Source of the DNA: Microcella sp.
GTDB lineage: Bacteria; Actinomycetota; Actinomycetes; Actinomycetales; Microbacteriaceae
Direction of reading: 5' to 3'
NCBI GenBank assembly: GCA_020216895.1
Contig: JAIWOM010000018.1
Location: forward strand, 1-13,313
DNA length: 13,313 nt
Below are positions 1-7,280 of this stretch, piece by piece (position 1 is the first letter of the stretch; the number at the start of each line of letters is the position of its first letter). The position numbers and the translations under genes were made by a program. A model generated the notes under the pieces. It was not told the origin of the DNA and made no database searches. It saw only the letters and a list, made by a program, of their open reading frames with translations.

Positions 1-700
1 CGAGGTCGTGGTTGCCGCCGATGCCGCCGGTCGCCATAGCGACCGCGTCGGCCGTGAGCGCGAACTCGCCGACCACGTCGCGGTTCGACGGCGCGCCGCG
101 CTCGGCCGCGTCGGGTGCGAGCACGCTGCCGCTGACGCCCACCACGCGCCCGTCGGTGACGGTGAGCGCGTCGACCCGGTGCCGGAACAGCAGCGTCACG
201 AGCCCCGCCTCGACCCCGCTCCTGACCGTCGCGATGAACGGCTCGAGAATGGCCGGGCCCGTGCCCCACACGATGTGGAAGCGCGGCACCGAGTTGCCGT
301 GCCGCGTGGCCGTGTCACCGCCGCGCTCGGCCCAGCCGACGACCGGGAACAGCCCGATGCCCTTCTGCTTCAGCCAGGCGCGCTTCTCGCCCGCGGCCCA
401 CGCGAGGTACGCATCCGCCCACGCCCGCGCCTGGTCGTCCTCCGGTCGGTCAAATCCGGCGGTGCCGGCCCAGTCCTGCCGGGCCAGCTCGAGAGAATCG
501 CGGATGCCCATCCGCCGCTGCTCGGGGCTGTCGACCAGGAACAGCCCGCCGAACGACCACCACGCCTGACCGCCGAACGTCGCCTCGGGCTCCTGGTCGA
601 CGATCGTGATGCGTTTGCCCGCATCCACCAGCTCAGCGGCGGCCACAAGGCCGGCGAGACCGGCTCCCACGATGATCGCATCGCACGCCATTGTGCTCAC
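1..700 (-). CDS. FAD-binding dehydrogenase (KstD/fumarate reductase-like flavoprotein), 3' end cut off
   Basis: Partial; only the first 233 residues are in the window. The N-terminus carries a Rossmann dinucleotide-binding motif (AIIVGAGLAGLVAAAEL, from about residue 8), with an acidic residue ending the second strand (IVDQEPEA). A glycine/tryptophan-rich segment FGGQAWWSFGGLFLVD follows near residues 43-58, then DWAGTAGFDRPEDD, HGNSVPRFHIVWGTGP and, at the edge, MATGGIGGNHDL. By memory this order matches the actinobacterial 'FAD-binding dehydrogenase' group (COG3573-like, about 550 residues), related to 3-ketosteroid dehydrogenase and fumarate reductase flavoproteins. The substrate is unknown. 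The GTG at 700 is chosen because GGAG lies 7 bases upstream; the in-frame ATG at 691 has no well-placed Shine-Dalgarno. It starts 10 bases after the membrane-protein stop and is probably the last visible gene of the pepN unit. Family is confident; function is not. Confidence 0.85.
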   Translation of the reverse strand, partial: MSTMACDAIIVGAGLAGLVAAAELVDAGKRITIVDQEPEATFGGQAWWSFGGLFLVDSPEQRRMGIRDSLELARQDWAGTAGFDRPEDDQARAWADAYLAWAAGEKRAWLKQKGIGLFPVVGWAERGGDTATRHGNSVPRFHIVWGTGPAILEPFIATVRSGVEAGLVTLLFRHRVDALTVTDGRVVGVSGSVLAPDAAERGAPSNRDVVGEFALTADAVAMATGGIGGNHDL

Positions 701-710
701 GCGGGATCTC

Positions 711-1274
711 CTAGCTGAACGGGACGGCCGAGAGGGCGTCGATGACCTGCTGCACGAGCACGATCGCGAACACCATGGCGACGATGAAGCCGCCGACGAG
801 CACGCCGATGGTCGCCCACATCACCGACAGCCCGGTGCCGGTGCGGCGGTAGGCGACGACGGCGCGACCGATCGTGTAGACGGCGAAGCTGATGACGAGG
901 GTGAGGAAGATCCACGCCCAGTGGAACGGCTGCGGCACGCCACGACGGTTCAGCTCGCGCCAGTCGAGGTAGGCGAACCCGATCATCGCGGCCGTGCCGA
1001 TCCAGCCGAGTGCGACGACCGCGAGGTAAGCGGGGTCGGCGAAGAGCGCGGTGGTGCTCGTGCCCGTCGGGTCGAGAATCGCGGCCTCCACGAAGCCCGC
1101 CCAGTCGAGCAGGAAGACGGGCAGGGTCTGCACGATCGGCACGAGCAGGATCAGCCAGATCCACGGCGTGCTCGGGTCGGTGCCGGGCGGGGCCTTCAGG
1201 TCGGCCGCCGGTTGCTGCGGGCGGTAGGGCTCGGGCTGCGAGTAGGGCGCGGCGTCAGACGGAGTGTCGGTCAC
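711..1274 (-). CDS. Four-helix integral membrane protein, unknown function
   Basis: This is a 187-residue hypothetical membrane protein. The first 37 residues are rich in Pro, Tyr and Gln (SQPEPYRPQQP) and look disordered and cytoplasmic. Four hydrophobic segments follow at about residues 38-57, 83-103, 119-141 and 150-175. A charged loop (DWRELNRRG) lies between the second and third, and YRRTGTG between the third and fourth. I see no enzyme motif. The GTG start at 1274 has GGAG five bases upstream and overlaps the globin stop in a GTGA arrangement (1271-1274), so translation is probably coupled to the haemoglobin gene. Proline-rich N-termini followed by a helical core are common in uncharacterised actinobacterial membrane proteins. 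A role supporting the neighbouring channel, globin or flavoprotein is only a guess from position. Confidence 0.85.
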   Translation of the reverse strand: MTDTPSDAAPYSQPEPYRPQQPAADLKAPPGTDPSTPWIWLILLVPIVQTLPVFLLDWAGFVEAAILDPTGTSTTALFADPAYLAVVALGWIGTAAMIGFAYLDWRELNRRGVPQPFHWAWIFLTLVISFAVYTIGRAVVAYRRTGTGLSVMWATIGVLVGGFIVAMVFAIVLVQQVIDALSAVPFS

Positions 1275-1690
1275 GGGGTCTCCTCGAAGGTGTTGACCAT
1301 GGCGAAAGCGGCTCGTTCCAGGTAATCCCAGAGCGCGGCCTCGTGCAAGGGCGGCAACTGCAGCTCGTCGACAGCGACGCGCATGTGGCCCAGCCAGCGG
1401 TCGCGAGCGTCGGGGTTGACGTGGAACGGGTTGTGGCGCATCCGCAGCCGCGGGTGCCCGCGCTGCTCGCTGTACGTTCCCGGCCCACCCCAGTACTGCT
1501 CGAGGAAGGCGGTGAGGCGCCAGATCGCGCCCTCCATGTCGCCCTCCGGGTACATCGGCTTCAGCACGGGGTCGTCGGCGATGCCGTCGTAGAAGCGGCG
1601 TACGAGACGGTCGAAGGTGGCGTGCCCGCCGACCTGCTCGAAGAACGTGCTCTGCGGGTGGTCACCAGTGCGCTGGCCGAGCTCGACCAT
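1271..1690 (-). CDS. glbO: Group II truncated haemoglobin (GlbO/trHbO)
   Basis: This 139-residue 2-on-2 globin closely resembles M. tuberculosis trHbO, with about 11 extra N-terminal residues. Aligned by eye, the haem-pocket residues are all present: proximal His F8 at H86 (in HPRLRMRHNPF), Tyr B10 at Y34 (RFYDGI), Tyr CD1 at Y47 (PMYPEGD) and Trp G8 at W99 (RDRWLGHM). The group II signature FLEQYWGGPGTYSEQRGHP spans residues 62-80. The family binds O2 very tightly and is linked to O2 transfer, peroxidase-like chemistry and protection from NO and reactive oxygen. The ATG at 1690 has AGGAG six bases upstream. It lies 41 bases after mscS and overlaps the next gene by 4 bases. The tie to a membrane protein and a flavin dehydrogenase downstream may hint at an electron partner, but that is inference. 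Confidence 0.96.
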   Translation of the reverse strand: MVELGQRTGDHPQSTFFEQVGGHATFDRLVRRFYDGIADDPVLKPMYPEGDMEGAIWRLTAFLEQYWGGPGTYSEQRGHPRLRMRHNPFHVNPDARDRWLGHMRVAVDELQLPPLHEAALWDYLERAAFAMVNTFEETP

Positions 1691-1731
1691 CGGTCACTCC
1701 TCTCCGGTCCTGATGGCGACGACGGCGACCC

Positions 1732-2742
1732 TCACAGGTCGCTGTCCTCCGGCGGGGTCACCGGCTTGGCGGGGCGGCGGGCGACTTCGCGGGCGTCGAT
1801 GCCGTCCATGACGATGCGGTTCAGCGACGGCACGGCAACGCCCAGCTGGTCGAGGGCGAGCTTCAGGCGCAGCCGCAGCACCCGGGCGATGTCGAACTGG
1901 TCGGCGGTGCGCACCTTCATCACCAGGCGGATCACGAGAGCTTCGGCCGAGATCGACTCGATGCCCCAGATCTCGGGCTTCTCGAGCACCTTGCGCCGGT
2001 ACTCGGGCTCGGCCGCCAGCTCGTTGGCGGTACGCAGCATGACCTCCTGCACCGCATCGACGTCGGAGGTGTAGGGCGCCGGCAGGTCGATGATGACGCG
2101 GGCCCAGCCCTGCGACTTGTTGCCGACCGTGACGATCTCGCCGTTGCGTACGAACCAGAGGGTGCCGTGCACGTCGCGCACCTGCGTGACGCGCACCCCG
2201 ACGGTCTCGACGACACCGCTGACCGGGCCCTGGGTCGACTGCAGCTCGACGATGTCACCCACACCGAGCTGGTCTTCGAAGACGATGAACAGGCCGTTCA
2301 GCATGTCTTTCACGACGTTCTGCGCGCCGAAGCCGAGGGCCGCGCCGAGGATGCCGGCGGAGGCGATGAGCGCGGTGACCGAGAAGTTCAGCTCGCCGAG
2401 CACCAGCACGAACGCGACCGACACGATCGTCCACGTGGCGAGGTTGTTCAGCACCGTGCCCATCGTGCGCGTGCGCTGCACCACCCGCACCGCCATGAGC
2501 GGTGCCGCGCTGAGCTCGACGGTGTTCTCGACGTTCTGCGACTTCTTGACCCCCGACACCACGCGGTCGACCACGCGCCGGATGATCACGCCGAGCACCC
2601 AGCGCAGCACGGCCGCGCCGACGATCACACCGACAATGCGAAACGCCGGCTCGTAGGTGATGAAGAACTCGATGATGCCCTGCCATCCGGCAGTCCAGTC
2701 GACGTTCGCCCCCGTGCCCGTGCCCGTCTCCGTCGCGCGCAT
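1732..2742 (-). CDS. MscS-family mechanosensitive ion channel
   Basis: This 336-residue protein fits a small MscS-type channel that opens under membrane tension to release solutes after osmotic downshock. Hydrophobic segments lie at about residues 34-54 and 101-117. They are followed by the pore-lining TM3 with its Gly/Ala packing pattern (LIASAGILGAALGFGAQNVV, about 125-144). The beta domain follows, with FIVFEDQLGVGDIVEL (152-167) and GTLWFVRNGEIV (193-204), both hallmarks of the family. The C-terminal alpha/beta vestibule domain runs to about residue 315 and ends in a polar tail (RRPAKPVTPPEDSDL). The ATG at 2742 lies three bases after the pepN stop with only a weak GGTG upstream, so initiation probably depends on translational coupling. 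The channel stop is 41 bases before glbO. No gating assignment can be made beyond the family. Confidence 0.94.
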   Translation of the reverse strand: MRATETGTGTGANVDWTAGWQGIIEFFITYEPAFRIVGVIVGAAVLRWVLGVIIRRVVDRVVSGVKKSQNVENTVELSAAPLMAVRVVQRTRTMGTVLNNLATWTIVSVAFVLVLGELNFSVTALIASAGILGAALGFGAQNVVKDMLNGLFIVFEDQLGVGDIVELQSTQGPVSGVVETVGVRVTQVRDVHGTLWFVRNGEIVTVGNKSQGWARVIIDLPAPYTSDVDAVQEVMLRTANELAAEPEYRRKVLEKPEIWGIESISAEALVIRLVMKVRTADQFDIARVLRLRLKLALDQLGVAVPSLNRIVMDGIDAREVARRPAKPVTPPEDSDL

Positions 2743-2745
2743 GCG

Positions 2746-5289
2746 CTACACCCGGTCGCGGGCCTGGGCAGCGAGGGCGCGCTCGACGCCGGCGAGGTTC
2801 TCGGACACGAGGCGCCGCAGCGCGGGAGCCGCGTCGGTGTGGGCGTCGAGCCACGCGCGCGTCGCATCCACGAGGCCCTGCGAGGCCAGCGGCGCCGGGT
2901 ACAGGCCCAGCACGATGTACTCGGCGATCGCGTGCGTGCGGCTCGACCAGATCTCGGTCAGCGCGTCGAAGTACGGCTGCACGAGCCCCTCGAGCGAGGC
3001 CGGGTCGTTGACGTGCGTGTAGCCCATCGTCGTCATGCGCACGACGACGTTCGGTAGCTCGTCGCGCGCGACCAGCGAGTCGAAGGCGACGCGCTTGTCG
3101 TCGGCACCGGGCAGCGAGGCCGCGGCACGGGCGGCCGCCTGCTGGCCGTTCGAGGTGTGGTCGCGCTCGAGCGCGGCATCGATGTCGGCGCGGGATGCGG
3201 CGCCGTTGAGCGCAAGGCCCTCCAGCAGCTCCCACTCGAGGTCGGTGTCGATCTCGACGCCGGGCAGGGTGATCGAGCCGTCGCGCAGCCCGCGCAGCAC
3301 CTCGACGTGCGCCGGCGTGCTGGCGACGTTGGCGAAGAACTTCACGAATTGGAACTGGCTGTCGCTGCCGGCCTCGGCCTGCTGCGCGAGTGTCCACAGC
3401 GCGTCGCCGATCTCGGCGATCACGCCGGGGCGCGCGGCCGGGTCGACGTACATGCGGGCGACGGTGAGCAGCTGCGTGAGCGTGGTGCGCACCGTCGTCG
3501 ACTCGGTCTCGTGCGCGATGTTGCCGAGCACGAGGCGCACGTAGTCGCGCGGGGCGGTCTCGGCGTCGCGCGTCGAATCCCACGCCGAGCCCCACACGAG
3601 CGAGCGCGCGAGCGGGTCGCTGATGGTGGCGAGGTGCTCGATGGCCACGGCGAGCGAGGCGTCGTCGAGGCGGATCTTCGCGTAGGCGAGGTCGTCGTCG
3701 TTGAGCAGAATGAGGTCGGGGCGGCTCCGACCCACGAGCTCGGGCACGTCGGTGCTTTCGCCGTCGACGTCGAGCTCGAGGCGGTGGGTGCGCGTGAGCG
3801 CACCATCCACCCGGTCGTAGAAGCCGATCGCCATGCGGTGCGGGCGAATCGTCGGGTAGTCGGGGTGCGCGCTCTGCAGCACGGCGAAGCCGGTGATGAC
3901 CCCGGCGTCGTCGACGGTGACCTCGGGACGCAGCGTGTTGACGCCGGCGGTCTCGAGCCACTTCTTCGACCAGGATGCGAGCTCGCGCCCGCTCGTGGCC
4001 TCCAGCTCGGTCAGCAGGTCGGTGAGCTCGGTGTTGCCCCAGGCGTGCTTCTGGAAGTACTGGCCCACCCCGGCGAAGAAGGCCTCTTCGCCCACCCAGG
4101 CGACGAGCTGCTTGAGCACGCTGCCGCCCTTGGCGTAGGTGATGCCGTCGAAGTTGACCTGCACGTCCTCCAGGTCGTTGATGGTCGCGACGACGGGGTG
4201 GGTCGACGGCAGCTGGTCCTGCCGGTAGGCCCAGCTCTTCTCCACGGCCTGGAAGGTCGTCCACGCCTCGCGCCACTCGGTGGCCTCGGCGGTGGCGATG
4301 GTCGACGCCCACTCGGCGAACGACTCGTTGAGCCACAGGTCGTTCCACCAGGTCATGGTGACGAGGTCGCCGAACCACATGTGGGCGAGCTCGTGCAGGA
4401 TCGTCACGACGCGGCGCTCCTTGACCGCGTCGGTGACCTTGCTGCGGAAGACGTAGACCTCGGTGAAGGTGACGGCGCCCGCGTTCTCCATGGCGCCCGC
4501 GTTGAACTCGGGCACGAACAGCTGGTCGTACTTCTCGAACGGATACGGGAAGCCGAACTTGCCCTCGAAGTAGGCGAAGCCCTTGCGAGTGATGTCGAAG
4601 ATGTAGTCGGCGTCGAGGTGCTCGAAGAGGCTCGCGCGCGCGTAGATTCCGAGCGGGATGGTGCGGCCGTCGGCGCTCGTCAGCTCGCTGTGCACGCTCT
4701 GGTACGGGCCGGCGATGATCGCGGTGATGTAGCTCGCGATGCGCTTCGTGGTCTGGAAGACGGTCGTGGCGGCGTCGCCGTCCTCGATGCGGCTCTCGAC
4801 GGGGGCGTTGGAGACGACGACCCAGCTGGCCGGCGCCGTGACCGTGAAGCGGAACGTCGCCTTCAGGTCGGGCTGCTCGAACACGGCGAACACGCGGCGG
4901 CTGTCGGGCACCTCGAACTGCGAGTAGAGGTACACCTCGCCGTCGACCGGGTCGACGAAGCGGTGCAGGCCCTCGCCCGTGTTGGTGTACTCGTGGTCGG
5001 CGACGACGGTGAGCACGTTGTGCTCGGCGAGCCCGTCGAGCTGGATGCGCGTGCCGTCGGCCACCGCGGCCGCGTCGAGCTCGACCCCGTTGAGCGTGAC
5101 GCTGTGCACCGTGCGGGTGATCGCATCGATGAAGGTGCTCGCCCCGGCCGTGGCGGTGAAAGTGACGGTCGACGTCGACCTGAACTCCTCCTCCCCGGTC
5201 GTCAGGTCGAGCGCGACGTCGTAGCTCTCGGTCGAGACGATGGCGGAGCGCTGCTGCGCTTCGATACGGGTCAGGTTCTCAGCGGGCAC
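2746..5289 (-). CDS. pepN: Aminopeptidase N, M1 zinc metallopeptidase
   Basis: This cytoplasmic M1 aminopeptidase removes N-terminal residues from peptides. With the GTG start at 5289 it is 847 residues, close to the 850-860 usual for actinobacterial PepN. I preferred this start over an upstream in-frame ATG at 5346 because AGGAG lies nine bases before it, the protein then begins with the family's usual VPAENLTRIEAQQR, and the longer form would translate through a hairpin. The N-terminal beta domain is followed by the substrate motif GAMEN (residues 265-269), the zinc site HELAH (299-303) with the third ligand E322 eighteen residues on (LNESFAEW), and the transition-state tyrosine Y385 (TYAKGG). 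The long C-terminal helical region is ERAP1-C-like. It begins the tight unit pepN-mscS-glbO. pepN next to glbO is also seen in mycobacteria. Confidence 0.97.
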   Translation of the reverse strand: MPAENLTRIEAQQRSAIVSTESYDVALDLTTGEEEFRSTSTVTFTATAGASTFIDAITRTVHSVTLNGVELDAAAVADGTRIQLDGLAEHNVLTVVADHEYTNTGEGLHRFVDPVDGEVYLYSQFEVPDSRRVFAVFEQPDLKATFRFTVTAPASWVVVSNAPVESRIEDGDAATTVFQTTKRIASYITAIIAGPYQSVHSELTSADGRTIPLGIYARASLFEHLDADYIFDITRKGFAYFEGKFGFPYPFEKYDQLFVPEFNAGAMENAGAVTFTEVYVFRSKVTDAVKERRVVTILHELAHMWFGDLVTMTWWNDLWLNESFAEWASTIATAEATEWREAWTTFQAVEKSWAYRQDQLPSTHPVVATINDLEDVQVNFDGITYAKGGSVLKQLVAWVGEEAFFAGVGQYFQKHAWGNTELTDLLTELEATSGRELASWSKKWLETAGVNTLRPEVTVDDAGVITGFAVLQSAHPDYPTIRPHRMAIGFYDRVDGALTRTHRLELDVDGESTDVPELVGRSRPDLILLNDDDLAYAKIRLDDASLAVAIEHLATISDPLARSLVWGSAWDSTRDAETAPRDYVRLVLGNIAHETESTTVRTTLTQLLTVARMYVDPAARPGVIAEIGDALWTLAQQAEAGSDSQFQFVKFFANVASTPAHVEVLRGLRDGSITLPGVEIDTDLEWELLEGLALNGAASRADIDAALERDHTSNGQQAAARAAASLPGADDKRVAFDSLVARDELPNVVVRMTTMGYTHVNDPASLEGLVQPYFDALTEIWSSRTHAIAEYIVLGLYPAPLASQGLVDATRAWLDAHTDAAPALRRLVSENLAGVERALAAQARDRV

Positions 5290-5323
5290 AGCGGCAGCCT
5301 CCTTGGGGCGCGGTACGAGGGAT

Positions 5324-5342
5324 GCGCGGCTCGTGGCCGCGC
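5324..5342 (-). terminator. GC-rich hairpin in the amylosucrase-pepN gap
   Basis: A perfect 7-bp stem (GCGCGGC / GCCGCGC) with a 5-base loop lies ten bases after the amylosucrase stop and about 35 bases before the pepN start. No T-tract follows, so it is not a classical intrinsic terminator. Actinobacterial stem-loops often lack the tract, so partial termination, attenuation or an RNA-stabilising role are all possible. It is the only clear hairpin I found in an intergenic gap of this window. Confidence 0.4.
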
Positions 5343-5351
5343 GCATTCAGC

Positions 5352-7205
5352 CTAGCCGCGCAACCACACCACGCCGTGGGCGGGGAGGGTGAGGCCGGCG
5401 CGGAGGTCGTGGCGGGCATCCGTCAGCAGATCGGTCATCACCGCGGGCAGACCCGAGAGCGTCAGCGCGGCGATGGGCTGCGGGTCGTCGGCGACGTTGA
5501 CGAGGCAGACGACGGGGCCGCGGGGGCCGGGGCGCTGGTAGCCGATGATGTGCGGGTTCTTGGCGTCGAAGCCGATGAGGGTGTTGCCGGCGAACTCGGG
5601 GGTGGCGCGGCGCACGGTGATGAGGTGCTGCAGGCCGGCGTAGAGGCGGCCGGCGGTCGTCGTCGGGTCGGTGCGCTGCGCGTAGAGCGCGGCGGGGTAG
5701 TGCGGGCGGTGCGCCCAGCGGCTGTCGTCGGCCTGGCTCGGGTCGTCGGCCCAGTGCGGGTCGTTCAGCTGGCCGACCTCGTCGCCCAGGTAGATGAGCG
5801 GAATGCCGCCCGTCGACAGCACGATCGAGTGGGCGAGCAGAATGCGGTCGATCGCCCCCGCATCGCCCGCCTCGAGGCCGGCAAGTGAGGCAGTCGTGCC
5901 CGAGATGCGGCAGTCGCCGGTCTTCGGGTTGTCTTGAAACGGGATGCCCCGGGCAAAGCTGCCCGCGAAACGGTTGACGTAGAAGCTGTTCAAGAACCGG
6001 CGGTGGTCGAATCCGTCGATGCCGAGCTCGGCGGCGTCTTCATCGGCGAACGTCCAGCCGATGTCGTCGTGACTGCGCACGTAGTTGACCCACGCGGTGC
6101 CGGCGGGCAGAGTGTGGCGGCGGTCGAGTGCCTGCTGCAGCATCCGCCCATCGCGCGTCGCCAGTGAGTTCCAGATCAGCGCCATCTGCAGCGGGTTGTA
6201 GCTGATGCGGCACTTCTCGACCGAGATGTACTCGACCACCTGGTCGGGGTGCACGATCGCCTCGCTCTTGAACATCACCGCGGGCGCCGCGACGCGCAGG
6301 GCCGCCGTGAACAGCTGGATGAGCACGTGCGCCTCGGGCAGGTTCTCGCAGGCGGTGCCGAGCCGCTTCCAGATGAACGCGACCGCGTCCATGCGCAGGA
6401 TGTCCACACCCTGATTGGCGAGGAACAGCATCTCGCCCACCATGGCGGCCAGCACCGCGGGGTTGGAGTAGTTGAGATCCCACTGGAAGTCGTGGAAGGT
6501 CGCCCACACCCAGCGGCCACTGCCGTCGGGCATCGGCACGAACGAGCCGGGGTGGTTGTCGGGGAAGATCTCGCGCACGTGCTGCTCGAACTGGTCGGGC
6601 ATCGTGCGGTCGGGGAAGACCCAGTAGTAGTCCTCGAACTGCTTCTCGCCGGCCAGCGCGCGCTTCGCCCACGCGTGCTCGTTGGAAGTGTGGTTGAGGA
6701 TGAAGTCGAGCACGAGCGCGATGCCGTTGTCGTGCAGCTCGGCGGCGAGGCTCTGCAGCTGCTCCATCGTGCCGAGGGCGGGGTTGACCTCGCGGTAGCT
6801 CGACACCGCGTAGCCGCCGTCGCTGTTCTCGGCGGGCGCCGCGAACAGCGGCATGAGGTGCAGGTAGGTGAGGCCCAGCTCGCGGAAGTACGGGATGCGC
6901 GCCCGCACGCCCTCGAGGTCGCCCGCCCAGCGGTCGACGTAGCAGACGCCGCCGAGCATGCGGTTCGACTGGAACCAGTCGGGGTCGGCCAGGCGCTGGT
7001 CGTCGAGGGCCCGCAGGGCGGGGGAGCGCTGCTGCCAGTGCTCGGCGAGCACGGCCATCAGGCCGGGCAGGGCGTCGGCGGTGCCGTAGAGCTGGGTGAG
7101 AAGGATTGCCATGCGCGGGGCCTCGGCCTCGGCGCGGGCGCGGAAGGCGGCCCGCGCGACGTCCTCCGCGTCGGGGCTCGCGACGGCGGGCTCGAGGTTC
7201 GGCAC
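5352..7205 (-). CDS. Amylosucrase (GH13 subfamily 4)
   Basis: It likely transfers glucose from sucrose onto a growing alpha-1,4-glucan, releasing fructose, with no nucleotide sugar. At 617 residues it is close to the 628-residue Neisseria polysaccharea construct and aligns along its length by memory. The N-terminal helical domain leads to the signature [13 protein letters not shown] (residues 85-97). Active-site matches are the nucleophile D273 ([11 protein letters not shown]), acid/base E315 ([12 protein letters not shown]), transition-state D380 after H379 ([11 protein letters not shown]), H172 ([10 protein letters not shown]), and the D129/R496 pair that closes the sucrose pocket ([19 protein letters not shown]). 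The start chosen is GTG 7205: TAGACT lies seven bases upstream with no Shine-Dalgarno, fitting a leaderless message. A TTG at 7253 is unlikely because it lies in the palindrome. Sucrose hydrolase is the main alternative, since those enzymes share most of these residues. Confidence 0.92.
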   Translation of the reverse strand: MPNLEPAVASPDAEDVARAAFRARAEAEAPRMAILLTQLYGTADALPGLMAVLAEHWQQRSPALRALDDQRLADPDWFQSNRMLGGVCYVDRWAGDLEGVRARIPYFRELGLTYLHLMPLFAAPAENSDGGYAVSSYREVNPALGTMEQLQSLAAELHDNGIALVLDFILNHTSNEHAWAKRALAGEKQFEDYYWVFPDRTMPDQFEQHVREIFPDNHPGSFVPMPDGSGRWVWATFHDFQWDLNYSNPAVLAAMVGEMLFLANQGVDILRMDAVAFIWKRLGTACENLPEAHVLIQLFTAALRVAAPAVMFKSEAIVHPDQVVEYISVEKCRISYNPLQMALIWNSLATRDGRMLQQALDRRHTLPAGTAWVNYVRSHDDIGWTFADEDAAELGIDGFDHRRFLNSFYVNRFAGSFARGIPFQDNPKTGDCRISGTTASLAGLEAGDAGAIDRILLAHSIVLSTGGIPLIYLGDEVGQLNDPHWADDPSQADDSRWAHRPHYPAALYAQRTDPTTTAGRLYAGLQHLITVRRATPEFAGNTLIGFDAKNPHIIGYQRPGPRGPVVCLVNVADDPQPIAALTLSGLPAVMTDLLTDARHDLRAGLTLPAHGVVWLRG

Positions 7206-7212
7206 GGTCGCC

Positions 7213-7218
7213 AGTCTA
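7213..7218 (-). promoter_or_regulatory. Probable -10 box (TAGACT) for amylosucrase
   Basis: On the minus strand TAGACT fits the actinobacterial -10 pattern TAnnnT and stands seven bases before the GTG at 7205. There is no purine-rich ribosome site between, so the transcript probably begins at or next to the start codon. I see no convincing -35 hexamer at 17-19 bases. The same hexamer precedes rpiB. Confidence 0.5.
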
Positions 7219-7245
7219 AGTCGGCTGCGACGCCGAGATTCCTTA

Positions 7246-7261
7246 TTGTCCAAATGGACAA
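7246..7261. promoter_or_regulatory. Perfect palindrome TTGTCCA-AA-TGGACAA, candidate operator
   Basis: A perfect 7-2-7 inverted repeat lies in the 75-base gap between the divergent amylosucrase and FAD oxidoreductase starts. Its left arm supplies a possible -35 (TTGTCC) for the oxidoreductase; 17 bases on is CACGAT, a weak -10 matching at the A and final T, which stands six bases before the ATG at 7281. A dimeric regulator bound here could therefore block or assist both promoters. No regulator gene lies beside it in this window. The symmetry is seen; the operator role is inferred. Confidence 0.6.
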
Positions 7262-7280
7262 CTCATGGCACGATGGAGAC

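Noticed and set aside
2255..4378. Open frame of 707 codons on the minus strand overlapping pepN and mscS
   Set aside because: The product is Arg/His-rich noise in a shifted frame across two clear genes.
5290..5346. Upstream ATG start for pepN at 5346
   Set aside because: The added 19 residues do not resemble PepN, the hairpin would be coding, and the GTG at 5289 has a well-placed AGGAG.
3157..5355. Open frame of 732 codons on the plus strand, antisense to pepN
   Set aside because: It is a GC-driven shadow: composition is Arg/Gly/Val/Asp repeats with no recognisable fold, while the minus strand encodes an intact M1 peptidase.
7203..7253. TTG start for amylosucrase at 7253
   Set aside because: It would place the palindrome and the -10 box inside the gene and add an Arg-rich leader (RRRSRLRL) with no family match; GTG 7205 fits better.
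6249..7280. 344-codon in-frame extension upstream of the DAO-family oxidoreductase
   Set aside because: It is antisense to amylosucrase and unlike any flavoprotein N-terminus; the family-like N-terminus begins at 7281.
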